The notes under the pieces are model-generated. The model did not search any database, was not told the DNA's origin, and saw nothing but the letters and a program-made list of their open reading frames with translations. Positions 14,001 through 26,200 of a DNA stretch of 64,000 nucleotides are shown piece by piece. Where the stretch lies: positions 34,052,228-34,116,227 of the forward strand of contig CM031879.1 in assembly GCA_018697195.1 (NCBI GenBank). Reading direction: 5' to 3'. Positions within the stretch are counted from its first letter, which is position 1, and each line of letters starts with the position of its first letter. Source of the DNA: Certhia americana (Eukaryota > Chordata > Aves > Passeriformes > Certhiidae). The position numbers were made by a program, and so were the translations under genes.

Positions 14001-14058
14001 CTATAAAACTTTATAGAATATGGTACTATTTTATTCTCTTTATAAGAATTATAAAGAG
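14001..14058. repeat. Two consecutive inverted repeats in AT-rich DNA
   Basis: CTATAAA/TTTATAG at 14001-14016 (2-nt loop) is followed by CTCTTTATAA/TTATAAAGAG at 14036-14058 (3-nt loop gaa). All arms are exact. Confidence 0.9.
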
Positions 14059-15484
14059 GTATGTTAATTATGGAATGGTTGATTCTCTTAATATTTTCTT
14101 CCTTGAGCTTTTCTAGTTGTCACCAAACTCCCTACCCAGTCTTGCTACTTTACATGGAAGTAGAGTAATGCTGAAGATGTGACCCTGCCATTTCCCAGGG
14201 GTTTACAATTCATGGGTACACTTCATGCTACCCCCCCTCACCACCCTCCTTGCAGTGAATAGCAAACCTCAGAGAATAAGGTCAGTTGGTGGTAAATGAG
14301 TTTAAGGTTATACACACAGTGGATTTGCCACTCTAGCAGAATTTCTCAGGAGTATCTATTTGGTTGAGTTGCCTTTTAATGATTACCCCTGCTAGATCAC
14401 TTGAAGGTGGAATTATAAAAAATGTCTCTCATCAGATCCAGGCAGTCAAAATCTCAACTGCTGCAAAGCCAGCACACATTCCAAGAACCGTTTTAGTGCC
14501 AGTGCCAGTCAGTTCAATTGGAAGTACTTCAAAATAGATTTTGTAGTTGCTGGACTGAAAAGCTACATTTTACCTACAGGTCTCAATCCAGCCACTGTTT
14601 TCTGAGACAGATACATGTCTGCTGGAACAGGAGCTAGAGCTGTAAGTCAAACATGCAAAGCCTGTTCCTTACTTCATTTGCAGACATTTTTAAAAAGAAA
14701 ATGTTATCTCGAGAATAAAAATGCAGCGTGCAGAAGGTGAAGAGGCAACATGGTCTGCTGCTTTCTCATTCACTGCTCCTTCCTCTTGCTGGTCAGCACA
14801 GTTCTTGCATCCAAGAGAAGACTGCCTGTGCTAATTGAACAGGGCAGAAGTTACAAAGCTGCCTGAGTCCCAGAGATGTTCCCCGCTCTGAGCTGCTCCT
14901 GAGGCCTCAGAAGGCTACTGTTTGTCTTCTGTGACTTGTTTGTACAGAGTAACTCCTCAGGCTTTGTCTGTGGGTATTTCTGTAGTGGGATCACTTAACA
15001 TATGCTGTCACATGTACATGGAAGGTAGTAGCGAGAGGTTGGGAAGTGCCAAGAATTTTATTCCATAGCTCTCCTTTTCAAATCATCTCACGCTGACACT
15101 TTAGAAAAGAAAAGTAAAATAGAGGCTGACCAGCACCATCCACCCATGCCTCCCTTCCACTGCAGCCTTGGGCAGGTCCTCTGTGAGGCATTATTCTTGA
15201 CTGTCCCTTCTCTTCTTTGAGTTCAGTAGTGGACCTGAAGGGCTGTGTGAGCTGTCCCTGCTGTGCCCAGCCAGGGCGTTTTCCTGGTGGCACATGGCTG
15301 TGAGGAGGTGGGCGGCCTCGTGCAGCTCCGTGGGGCAGGACAGTGAGCACAGTGCAGGGGTGCACAGCTCTGAGAGGGTAAGCCCAGCCCCAGTGCTGGA
15401 GAGAAGCCCTCCAGGGCACTCAGGATGCTCAGTGGTGCCAACACGATCTTCCTTGCCCCACTTCAGAGGCAGAATTGCTTTAAA

Positions 15485-15498
15485 TAAGCAATTGCTTA
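15485..15498. repeat. 14-bp perfect palindrome TAAGCAATTGCTTA
   Basis: The palindrome overlaps a second inverted copy: AATTGCTT at 15473-15480 pairs with AAGCAATT at 15486-15493. Confidence 0.9.
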
Positions 15499-18400
15499 GG
15501 AAGCCTAACACTTGGGACTGTTAAAAAGTCAGTTGCACCTACAGACTTGTAAGGAAAGAGCATGGGCAACTGTGTGGTACCTATATAGGCAAGTATTGAT
15601 TTCCTCATCACAACGTGCCCACAAAATATGGCATACAGATGATGTGGGGTTCATGTGGATTCGGTTTTGTTACACCATCTCTCAAAAAGCTCAGGAGAAA
15701 CAAAAGAGGGTCTGTTTGCAGCTGGACAGGCATAGGGGCTTCTATTTAATTCTGTTTTCTTGCCATTACCTTATTTCCAGTGGGGAGGAAGAGCACTGTA
15801 CTCATGAATGCTGTGTAAAAGCTGGTGCATTTACACTGAGTGATAGCTTGGTCTGTCAAAGTTAGGAATGAAAACATGGTTAGAGGCAGTGAATTAAACC
15901 TCAAATGTAATGCTTCTGATTTGCAGAAGGGAAAGGGGAAGTGCTAAGTGAATATAGGAAATTGCAGTATTATATGTAGTGAGAGCAATTCTTTCCATCC
16001 TTGTAGCTAATGGACTGAACAGAAAGTGAACAATTTATTTCATACAATGATTCACCAACACTTTGACAGGGTTTCCAATTCTGAGCTCAGTTTCATGTTC
16101 AGCTCCCTGTTTACTAGTGAAATAGTACAATTATCTGTCTACCTCTTACACTTTATAAGCAGGCAAGGCTGCAGGATCTGAAAAGAATAAAAATAACTGT
16201 ATAAATCCTGAATGTTTAAGGCTGGAGGGAAGGGAAATGAAGCAAGTGTTATCTTTCCTGCGGTCTATTGGAACATTCCTCTAAAAATAAAGTTAAATTC
16301 CCAGGGAAAATAGGTCCAAAAGAAAAATGCCAATGGAACTCAGTTTTCAATTTCTATTTAATGTTTCCCCCATCTAGGTTTGTGAAAGGAAATCACAAAA
16401 CATTTCTTGTTTGAGTCCACTTGTCAAATTGTCGATAGTAAAGTAGCCAGAACAGTTACAGCTGAATTGGTCACATAAAACTCTGGTGAAAAAGGGATGC
16501 TTCTCCCAGAGGCATTTAGCAAATGTGTTAAGCTGCTTTACAAGACAGGATGACATTTTTCTGCCTTTAACCCCAGTTTTATTGAGAATAGAAATCACTT
16601 GGACTATGAGGAGTTTCAGTTTTTAATCTCAAAATGTTTGTGAGCCAGCCCTGACTGCACATATCTCTTGCTTATGGGATCAGTGTGTTTGAACGGAACA
16701 GCCTCCCAGAAGAGCATAATTAGTTACTTGTTAAGTTTGATTATTTCTGATATATCAGTGCTTATCAAGGCCATTTGGAAGGAGTTTCTGGACAAATATA
16801 TTTTAGAAGTCCCAAAGTACAAATTCAGTAGAGATTTTAAAATCCAGTGAGTGTCAATGGGTTTGTGAAAAAAGATAATGGCTATAAAAATGGATATGAA
16901 AGCCATTATTTAGGTTTACAGGATTAACATTTGAGGATTGAGGAGTCTTATTTCAAATTGCATAGGTAAAATAGAAAAAAATTAGAAGTCAGTAGCAGCA
17001 ATTACCTGTTGCATCCCCTTCTGCCAGATGATGATGAGACTGTCAGTTCATGGAAGAACCTGAGTCTATGGCTTTTGCTTAGCACAAAATATGAGTAGAA
17101 AGTTGTTGGTAAAAATGCTGTTAGTCTGAGAGCCACTTAAATTAATGGCAGCAGCAGCAGTCAGCATGGGTGCTGAAGTCTGGTCTGGCTGAGGAGGTAG
17201 GGTGGGTAGCAGTGGGAAGCTACCCACTGCTGGGAAGGGCATCCACCAGTGGCTTCAGAGCCCCTAAAGAGCAGTAATTTCATACTGCCATTTTACACAC
17301 TGTTCCTGGAGACTCAGGAGGTAACTCTGCATAGCAGGGAGAAAGTATCTGCTTTTTGGGTATAACAGAAAAAGGACAGACAGTCCTGCATGACTTTGGT
17401 AGGGGAGAGGAAGCTAAGATTATCAGCAGTAGAAGAGTTCCCTAATCTAGCTTATTAAGGAAAAAAATCCTCATTAAGAAAATCCTTATAAATCCATAAA
17501 AATTCCTTGCAAGTCTTAAGCTATGAGTACCAGTGTCCATTCACAAGAGGAGTATCCTCAGTTCCAGGGCTCCCTCAATGACACTGGGAGAGAGGGGAGA
17601 GAGATGCTGGGTTAAATGTCTGCTGAGTCTCTGTGTGAGTTTTCTGCTGCCCTTTCTGGAAGCATTCTTCTGGGCCTGGGTTTGCTGGGCATGCCAGCAG
17701 TGCTGGCTTCATGGAAGAGATTTGCACTGGTACAATTAATTGTTTCCTGTAAAACAGAGAAATGCAGCACTCTCCTTGAATTATAGGAGTGAATATGAGG
17801 AAACAGGGACAAATTTAAATTAGGTGTTTACTACAGAATGAAAAGGGATGTGACCTGTGAGTGCTTTTCTCTGTAAAGTTAGTCCTGGGTACAGTTCCTG
17901 CAAATGTAACATTACTCTGTGCCTCCATTCAGTTGGCTGGCTCTCACTCTGTATCTTTCTGACTTTATCAAGTTCCAGGCAAACCTTGGCAAGTTGTCTG
18001 AATTTAAATGAAATCAGCCATTTTGTTAGCTCTGAAATAAATCATGTATCTGGAGGACCAGGAGAAATCTGCCTGAAGAAATCTGTAGTAGTCCTTGGCA
18101 GTAACTTTTTGAGCAAAGAAGCATGGAGGCTTGGAGGCTCTGAAGCTGTTTGGGCAGAATTTGCACAAAACTATTCCTGCAGCTTAGGAGCTGCAGCAGA
18201 TTTCTCTGATTCCCTTTAATCCCTGAGTTTCGGCTTTCTACTGGGCATGGCATAAAAGACAGAAACCACAAACTGGGAAAAAAGTATTTCCCCCTCTCTT
18301 GGTAAGCAACTGGTGCAAGCAGAAACCTTCCCTTTTCAGCATAAGGAAGTTCAAGAGAGTGACTGCTCCACTTCCAGCCTCCCTGGAACTCTCACCTCAG

Positions 18401-21400
18401 AAGCTGGTGTAGACAGTGTTTGTTTCCTGTGATTCCCTGTAGCAACCTTATTTTCAGTTACTTGGACCTTGGTACAAGATGACTTGTGCTTCTTTTTCAA
18501 AAGATGGCTTCATCTTTGGTACTGCAGAAAGGGCCTTTCTTTCTTACAGATTTGCGAAAATGTTGTTTGATAAGATATCCATACATCTACTTTCACACAT
18601 TTGCCTAAGTGCTTCATTGTTGGACATTTCACAGTTCTGGGACATGTAAAACCCTAAACAAAAACTAACCTATTTTGGTCTTTTTAGAAGATTAAAGCAA
18701 ACAAGCAAGCTGATATTTAACTGCCCTCTTTCCCTTCAGTGTTTAAATTGCCCTTTGCCCTAATTAATCTTGTGGGTGGATCCTTAGCTAGGCAATATAT
18801 TTTTTCAGTGTATGTATGTATGCACATGTAAATTAAAAAGAGGCCAGATTATTTTCTGAGCAGATTTTTCCATGGTTTCCTATGTCTGAATTGCTGCACA
18901 GGGTTCTAAGAAGATGCATGCGTGGTTCTCATGCAGAAAGCAGAGCAAACATAATGTAACTAACCCATATTGACTACCAGATGCCTCAAAGCAGTCAGGA
19001 CTTGTAGTAAACTACTCTTTTCTTTGGTCTGTCTCCACTCTGCCTTCTGAGGCTTTTTCCTTTGATGCCCTGTGACCTCACTGCAAATGTGATGCCTTCT
19101 GCTCAGTGCTCCTGGACAGATGGACGGTGGTGCCAACAAGGAATCTCAAGATCCAGCCCACTAGACTCTCGCTTGTCATTCCTCAGAAGGATGGTAACTG
19201 ATCAGCTAAAGCTAATGGTTTCTGACAAGTGGTTAACTAGACTTAAAGAAATACTGTCTCTGTGAAACAAGTCTTCAGACAGATTTTTAAAACTACGTTT
19301 CTCTGTCAAATGCAAGTGTTGGTAACCATACTTTGCCAGCTGATCACATCATAATTACAATTGCTATCCTAGCCCAGAGAACAGGCTCAGTTTATTGGTC
19401 CAAGTATTGATTAACTGGTGCAGTCGAGATTGCTTTACTTCACAGAGGAGCGATAACCATTAATAGTGTTACAATTACAGCCCGGAAAGTACAGTGATGA
19501 GAGGCTAGATTGGAACTTCAACAGATAAGGAGAGAGGCATTGTTTATATAATCCTGAAAATCTAGGAGCTGCTATGTTAAAGGAGGTAATTAACCTGACA
19601 GAGTCACTGATGTCAGGGAGTGGTTCATGTCCTTGGGTTGTGTGCAGGGAGCTCTCCCTGCGGGAATCCTCAGAAGAAAATATTTAACTGACTGAACAGG
19701 GCTGATGCATGCATGGAAGTGTGAGGAGGCTGTCTTTTGTTACTGTGAAACTATCATATACAGCCATACCTGCACAAACGGTGGATGGCTTTTTAGTTCC
19801 TTCTCTTTGTCTGGTCTGCTCAGGCAGGAGTGGGAAGGAGAGGCCATAGCACAAGGTGGGACCAGGACATCCCTCTTCTCTCCTCCTTCTCATGCGGATG
19901 CAGAAAAACATTTTTTTTTTTTTGAAACAAAATTTTGTCTGGAGCAATAAAATTTTGCAGAAGAAAACAGCAAGATAGAGCTCATTAAGTTTATAGGGCT
20001 GGTCCTGGTTTATTCCTGAGAGTGAGCTGCAGCTTTGAGTTAAGAGTCTAACAGCCCCTTCAGCTCAGCAAGGAAATCCTGTGAAGATTTTCCCACTGTG
20101 GAAAAAGTTCAGAAGAATTTTCTTAGTGCTTTGTGTGTCAAAGCCCAAAGTCCAAAGTCCAGGTCACTTTGTCCTGCTCTGAGAATGTTCAAATCTCTTG
20201 GATTAGCAGAGCTTCCAGGAAGCCACAGATGGAATCTCATTCTCCTGAATTTCTGGGGGTGGTGAAGCAGGACATACAGAAAGGATATAGCTTTATTGAT
20301 GAAAAAATTATTATCTGAAGTCAGTAGATTCATATCCTCAATCTCTTTGACCCCATTATCTAGACTTCAGCTAATTTCAAAAGTCTATTCCAAAGTCAGT
20401 CTGCTCCAAAACACAGCCAGTTCCCCTGCTTTTCATGGATCACATGGCAGGAATGTGACTGTTCCTACAGAATAGCAATTGCCCGTGGGTAGTGTGTGTG
20501 TGCTTATATTCCCTCATACAGCCCACACCTCCACACAGGGCTGTATTGGTTTATGTAAATTCATGCTAATCTCAATCCCTATACATGTGGGCACATTTCA
20601 CCCATCTGATAAAGATCAAGGGACACACCCCTTGCCATATACTTTATATTCAAACAACCTGGGGTTAATTTGATGCCAGGAGAACAGCTTTTAATTCCCC
20701 TTCTCAAGGCATTAAACTGACAACATTAACTTTCTGTGCTCAGCTCTTGGGGTCTACAAGGAAATGGTGTGAGCAATTTTATAGCAGGTATATTGGCATG
20801 TGAATGTAAATTAGGTAGAGAGCTGTAGTCAAAACGAATATCAGGCTAAGATGTGTGGTGATTTACAAAGGAAAAAATTGAACCACATTAAGCTCAAGCT
20901 ATTTTTTTTTCTCATTGTGTTGATAGCTTGAGTGTTTGATCTGTATGCTGTGGGCAGATTGTTTGGAAATAGTAGGTGATGAGTTCTTTTGTTAATGAAA
21001 ACGTGGAGGGCTCTTGTGTCCCACTCTTAAATATAAAATCTCTTTGACGGAGCAAGTCTTACCACTAATTGGATTTATTTCTGTCAATGTTCTCTTTTTC
21101 CTTCCTTACTTACTTACTCTCCCTCAAATTCTACAAAAGATTCAGGCCTTCAATTTCACTAGTTTGGGAACATAATCCTGTGGTGGTGTTCTTTTTATTT
21201 ACAGATTAGGTATTGAGTAGAGAAATGTAGATAAACAATAATCCGCCCAACTCACAGATACTGTTTGCATGCCTCCTCTTTACTGCTGTTGCTCTTTACT
21301 ACTTCACTACAAAAGCTGTGTTAGATTTTATGGGGTATTTGTAAAAGTCAAGATATTCCAGAGAATTTCACCTTTCTATTCAAGCGAAGGTAAAATATAT

Positions 21401-23200
21401 TAAAGCTTGTAGCCCTTTTCAGCACAACCATTGCAGGCAGGTCCTGCCCTTTCTTAAATTGGTAAGGTGACAGCTTGAGCTCATCCTCTGAGTGCTACTG
21501 TGAGAGTCTGATCACCTGGGGAGAGTTATGTCTAACAGACAGACAGATCCCAAGCCATTTTAGTGATTATAGGTGAAAACTAACAGCTTGCCAGTGCAGA
21601 TTCTTGAGTGCCCAAGGCATGTGCTTACAGTAGGAGCTTTCCCAGTACAAATGCTGTGTGCAATGGTTCTGCAGCAGCTTGTCCAGGGGACCCCTGGAGA
21701 GAGCATCTTGTAAATAGAGAAATCGGGAGATAATAAGCATAATGGACAGTAGTTCTGCAAGCTCCTGACCAGCTGGAGTTGCTAGCTAATGTAGCTACAT
21801 GATTGTCAGGTACTGGCTGAGCAGCTAACCAGGCCTTTCCTTTGCAAACCAAAGTTCAGTTCCTTCTATTCAAAGATTGTTTGTAATGTTTTTTGATTGC
21901 TTCTACCAATAAATTTTCAACTTCCACCAGCCTAATCTTACCAGTTCATGGCTTTTATGAGGCAGTGAAGTTCCAATCTCATTATGGAACAGGGAAGAAC
22001 ATACTGTCAACCTTAATATCAACCGCATTGACATCAGGCTGCCAGTTCTCTGCTCATGTAGGAGTTAAAGTGGTAGGAGAACAGCTGTTTCTTCAACAGG
22101 ACTTTGCCTGAACTTAGGCATCAGTGTCAAAACAGTGGGTGTACAAGTGTAGTTTAGGTAAAGTGTAGACACCTAAACCAAAATGCATGGAAAATGCCAT
22201 CTCCTTTCCTATTTACACACTGAAGGTGTTTGAATTCCCTAAGGATCCCAAGGCTTGACTCTGGCATTTTCCAATGCCTAAATCTCTGGAAAAACCCAGA
22301 AGTGCCATTATTAGGACTAGGAAATTGCTTAGGTTCAAATAGGATTTCCAGTCAGGCATCTCCTTTAGCAAGTCTCCTGAATGTCATGAACAACTTGATT
22401 GGAACCAGGAGTACTGATTTCACAACATTAGGAATGTGTGATCCTTCCTTTTAAAAACTTAGCCAGGGAAAATCTCCCTCTTCCTCCAAACACAGTGGCA
22501 GTTTGGAAGCCAAATTGACCAAAGGAATAAGAAGTTTTCTGCCTAAGGGGAGAGAACCCAGCTCTGCTTATCTGGGCTGGAGATCTCAGCCACCAATGCA
22601 TAGTCCATCTCTGCCCTGAACTTTGGCTCTGTGGATTAAGAACTGGAGGGAGCAAGGTGAAGTCTGATGTTAGGACAGAGTTACTTGAGTTTTACTTCTT
22701 CTTTACCTAAATTATCACTGTTTAAAGTGAATATTCCTCTCAGAGGTACAGTGGGAATTTGAATTAACATGGACATTATCTTTCCCTGGTTAAGAAGAAA
22801 GAAATAAAAATTCTGGATGTTGTTCTAACTGCAATGTGTCCATCAGCCATTTGATGTGATAACAAGGCTGACATGACTGCATCACAGAGCACCAAACCTG
22901 AGCTTCTGTTAAAACAAGTGAATTTCTAACCATTTTGTTTGCAAAGATAACCTTCCCACACTCTAACTAACATAATGTTGTCTGTTTGAGTCTGCAGATA
23001 GCCTTATTCTGATAAGGGTGAACCTTTCCAGACCATTCATTTCAGTGAAGTACCAAACTCTCACTCAACTGGTTTCACTGAATATCAGTGCCACTTGTAC
23101 TGCTGGGTGCTTTATCTGAAGGTTTGGAGTGACATGCAGGGTAGGAAAGCACAGGAAAGAGGAGCAATGCCATGGAAAGGAGGAAGGCCATCCATGCAGC

Positions 23201-26200
23201 TATCCTCTGTATGTGGTTGATGGATTAAGCCCCTCTGGTGACAGCACAACAAATGGGGGCTGGAGCTCTGACCAGCTCATCCACCACAACCTCCCCTGAG
23301 AGCAGCCCCTTCACATATTCCACTGCTGTTAAAGGTAGAAATCTTTCCTCAACACCAGCTGATATTGTCCTTCCTGCAATCTGGGCTGGTTGCCTCTTGT
23401 GCTTCTGCCTTGTCTCACTCTTTCTGCTGCTGTAATTTGAGCCATCACAGAGACCGGCGTGAGTATTGTGAATATCCTGAGTGCTGTTAACCAGAGATGT
23501 TGGTGTTGGTAGTGACACCCCAGCAGCCCCCTGGAGGCTCAAGTCTTGTGTATTCCCTGTGTCCAAAGAGCAATCTACATTTGCCCATGACAGTGGCTCC
23601 TTCCCGGCCCAGGTTCTCCTACAGAAAACCTCCCCTTCCCTGGTCTTCTCTGGATTTTCCCTCTCTTTTTCCCTGAGGCTTTCCAATACACTGCAGTCAG
23701 ACAATCTTCTTTATGTCACTTGAATGGGACTGTTTGCTTTTAGTTTCCATTTTTTTCTAAGCTGTTTACTTGGTTCATACCCAGAATTATAAAAGTGCCC
23801 ACTTATACAGGACTCCTGCAACATTGATTCTCTAATGCTTCAAATGTGAATATCGTACTTTATGTGCTCCAGCTTTGGTACCTTTGTTCTGGATGCATGA
23901 CAGAGAAAAATTCAAGGCTATGCTGCAAAATGTTTGTCTTTCTTCTTTTAAGGCTCACAACCAAACCCCATGATTTTTTTCTTCCTCTCTCTGTGCTGTA
24001 GCTTTTTCACACCTCTCTGCTGAAGAACTCCTTCAGAGGCACTAAAAGAAGTCCTTACTTTGGATAAGAGGTGGTTAAAAAGACACAGGACTGTGAGGGG
24101 GAGATGGGGCTATGGAGCTAAGCAAACTGAGTCAAGGCAGAGGAAAAGGCAGCATCAGCTAGAGTCAAGGAGAGGTAAGGGCCTGGAGGAATAGGGGAGG
24201 GAGGGCTGTTGGAGCCTGTCCTTCATTGACTCAATAAATAACCTGCATAGCAATGACAATAAATAATTTTATGAGGAGCTAGATAAGCTTTTAAGGGGAA
24301 AAATGGTAGGGGGTGTAAGTGCAAATTGAGGAGGAAGCAGCTGAGATGGGTTTCCCTGTTGCTGTCTGTCCTCTATTTGGCAGCAGCTCATTTGTGAAAA
24401 AAAGCATTCAAGAGTAGTTTATGATGCTAAGACATTTCAGTGGCTTACACTCAGTGAAAATCCTTGATGTTTCTCCTTTAGCTAGGTTTTGTTGCTCAGA
24501 GTTGAAAGCATTTCCTTGTCTTAAATCCTATTTTGTTAAACCTGGCAATGAGAAAATCCCAAATTCCTTAAGAAAATCCTCTGGGCTTGAAAAGGGACGT
24601 GTTCATTACCCTTGTAATTAGCAGGAAAACTTCATTTTGACAGGGCACTCAGCCCCCTCTAGTTACCCTCCTTACAGATCCTTAATCACTAGGTGCCATT
24701 CAGATTGTAGATTGCCACTATTTAATATGTTGTAGAAAACTATGATAATATTTCACTGTGAAATGCTTAAAGAGCTGGGACATAAATATTTCCATCAACC
24801 TGTGTGTCTTCCACCCTCAAGACTCCACTTCCTTTAATACAAATAATCCCTCAAACTGCAGTTTGGGTTTTGCTTTCTGTGGAGCTGATCCTTATGTGAA
24901 GGAAAGGTTACCTTGGGAACAAGGTTAAATGATAGGCTTATGGACCTACTCTCTTATTTCCCCTTCATTTTATGATGGAAATGTAAGATGTTGTGAATGG
25001 TTCATCATAACATATGCCAGCAGAAGCATGCCAAAAATAGCAATCTGAAGCAGCACACGGTATGTAACGCTTGCATACTTCTCCGAGAGTTAGGGAGATC
25101 ATTGGAACAACACATGTCAGATGCTATTACTGTCATATTGCTGGGGCCATCTGTTAGAGGCCAAGATCAAGACCTGCTGCTTTCCCAGGAACAGCAGCTC
25201 CAGAAAGGACTGTGGCAAATTAAACTAAATCTGCTCAGGCCCATGGAGTTCATCTAAGGGATTTTCTTGTTTTGTTTCGAGATTTCATCAGGGATAAACT
25301 CAGCAGTATATTTTGGATAATACTCCAGGGGAACTCTGAGGAAAGGCTTTTTAATACTTTTTTGTTTGTTTGCTATGGTATTTTTTTTTTTTTTGAGGGA
25401 TTAAATTGCAGGTCCAAGATAAGGACTGAATTGTCAGGACAGGATGTGCACATTTGCACTCACAGCTGTGCTTCTTGGGAAAACACGTTCATAAGTAAAG
25501 TTCATACAAACATGAAATTCTTTACAGCTAGTGAACAATTTGACAGCAACCTGGAGTTGAATATGACAACTGATTTATGCAATTAACTACACAGACACAA
25601 ATTTATAAAGCAAAGCAAAGACTTTTGAACTTCCACATGGAAGTTGGATGCCAGTTTCTCCTAGTGGTCATCAAAATCTCAGCGAGGATACCTGTAAATG
25701 CATTTATTAGAAGTAAGATGAAGTTCTATGTAATTTGAATCAACAGGGAATTTTGCTCCTGGAAGCAGTAGGCTGGATTTCACACGTACACATGCTGTAT
25801 CAATATAGCTGCTCACATACACATATATCCATTCATATACATCTAGATAGATGTTTTCAATAGTATTAGCATAATGGCAGTTTAAGTTCCACTGCACTCA
25901 TAGAAATTTATGTAATGCGCATATGTTTTACTGACGTGTTTCATAACAGTTCTAAACAATGTCCTTGCTGACGCCAGAACTCAATACAATTAAATGTATT
26001 GATGTGGAAGATTGGAAGTCTCTGTTATGAAGACAGACGTGGTTCAAATGCCATGAAGTGGGAGCAGTTTGCAAATGGCAGGAAAACGACATCATAGATC
26101 TGGAATATATTTGTGAAGGCTTTGTTTTTCTGCATGTTGGTGAAAGTCTTGGACCCAGCTCCTTCCCATTCTGCAATTTCCACTTAGTAGAGGAACTTGC

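Larger units (their letters stand above)
12126..23200. other. Intergenic sequence, no gene recognised
   Basis: AT-rich and mostly unique-looking. Small items are consecutive hairpins at 14001-14058, a somewhat GC-richer patch at 15100-15480 with overlapping frames on both strands but no recognised domain, a 14-bp palindrome at 15485-15498, (CAG)4 near 17150, and a T13 run near 19911. No exon with family similarity was found. Confidence 0.6.

Noticed and set aside
15078..15524. GC-richer patch with 113-, 106- and 73-codon minus-strand frames as an exon or CpG-island promoter
   Set aside because: CpG dinucleotides are few, the frames overlap on both strands, and no domain or convincing splice structure was seen.
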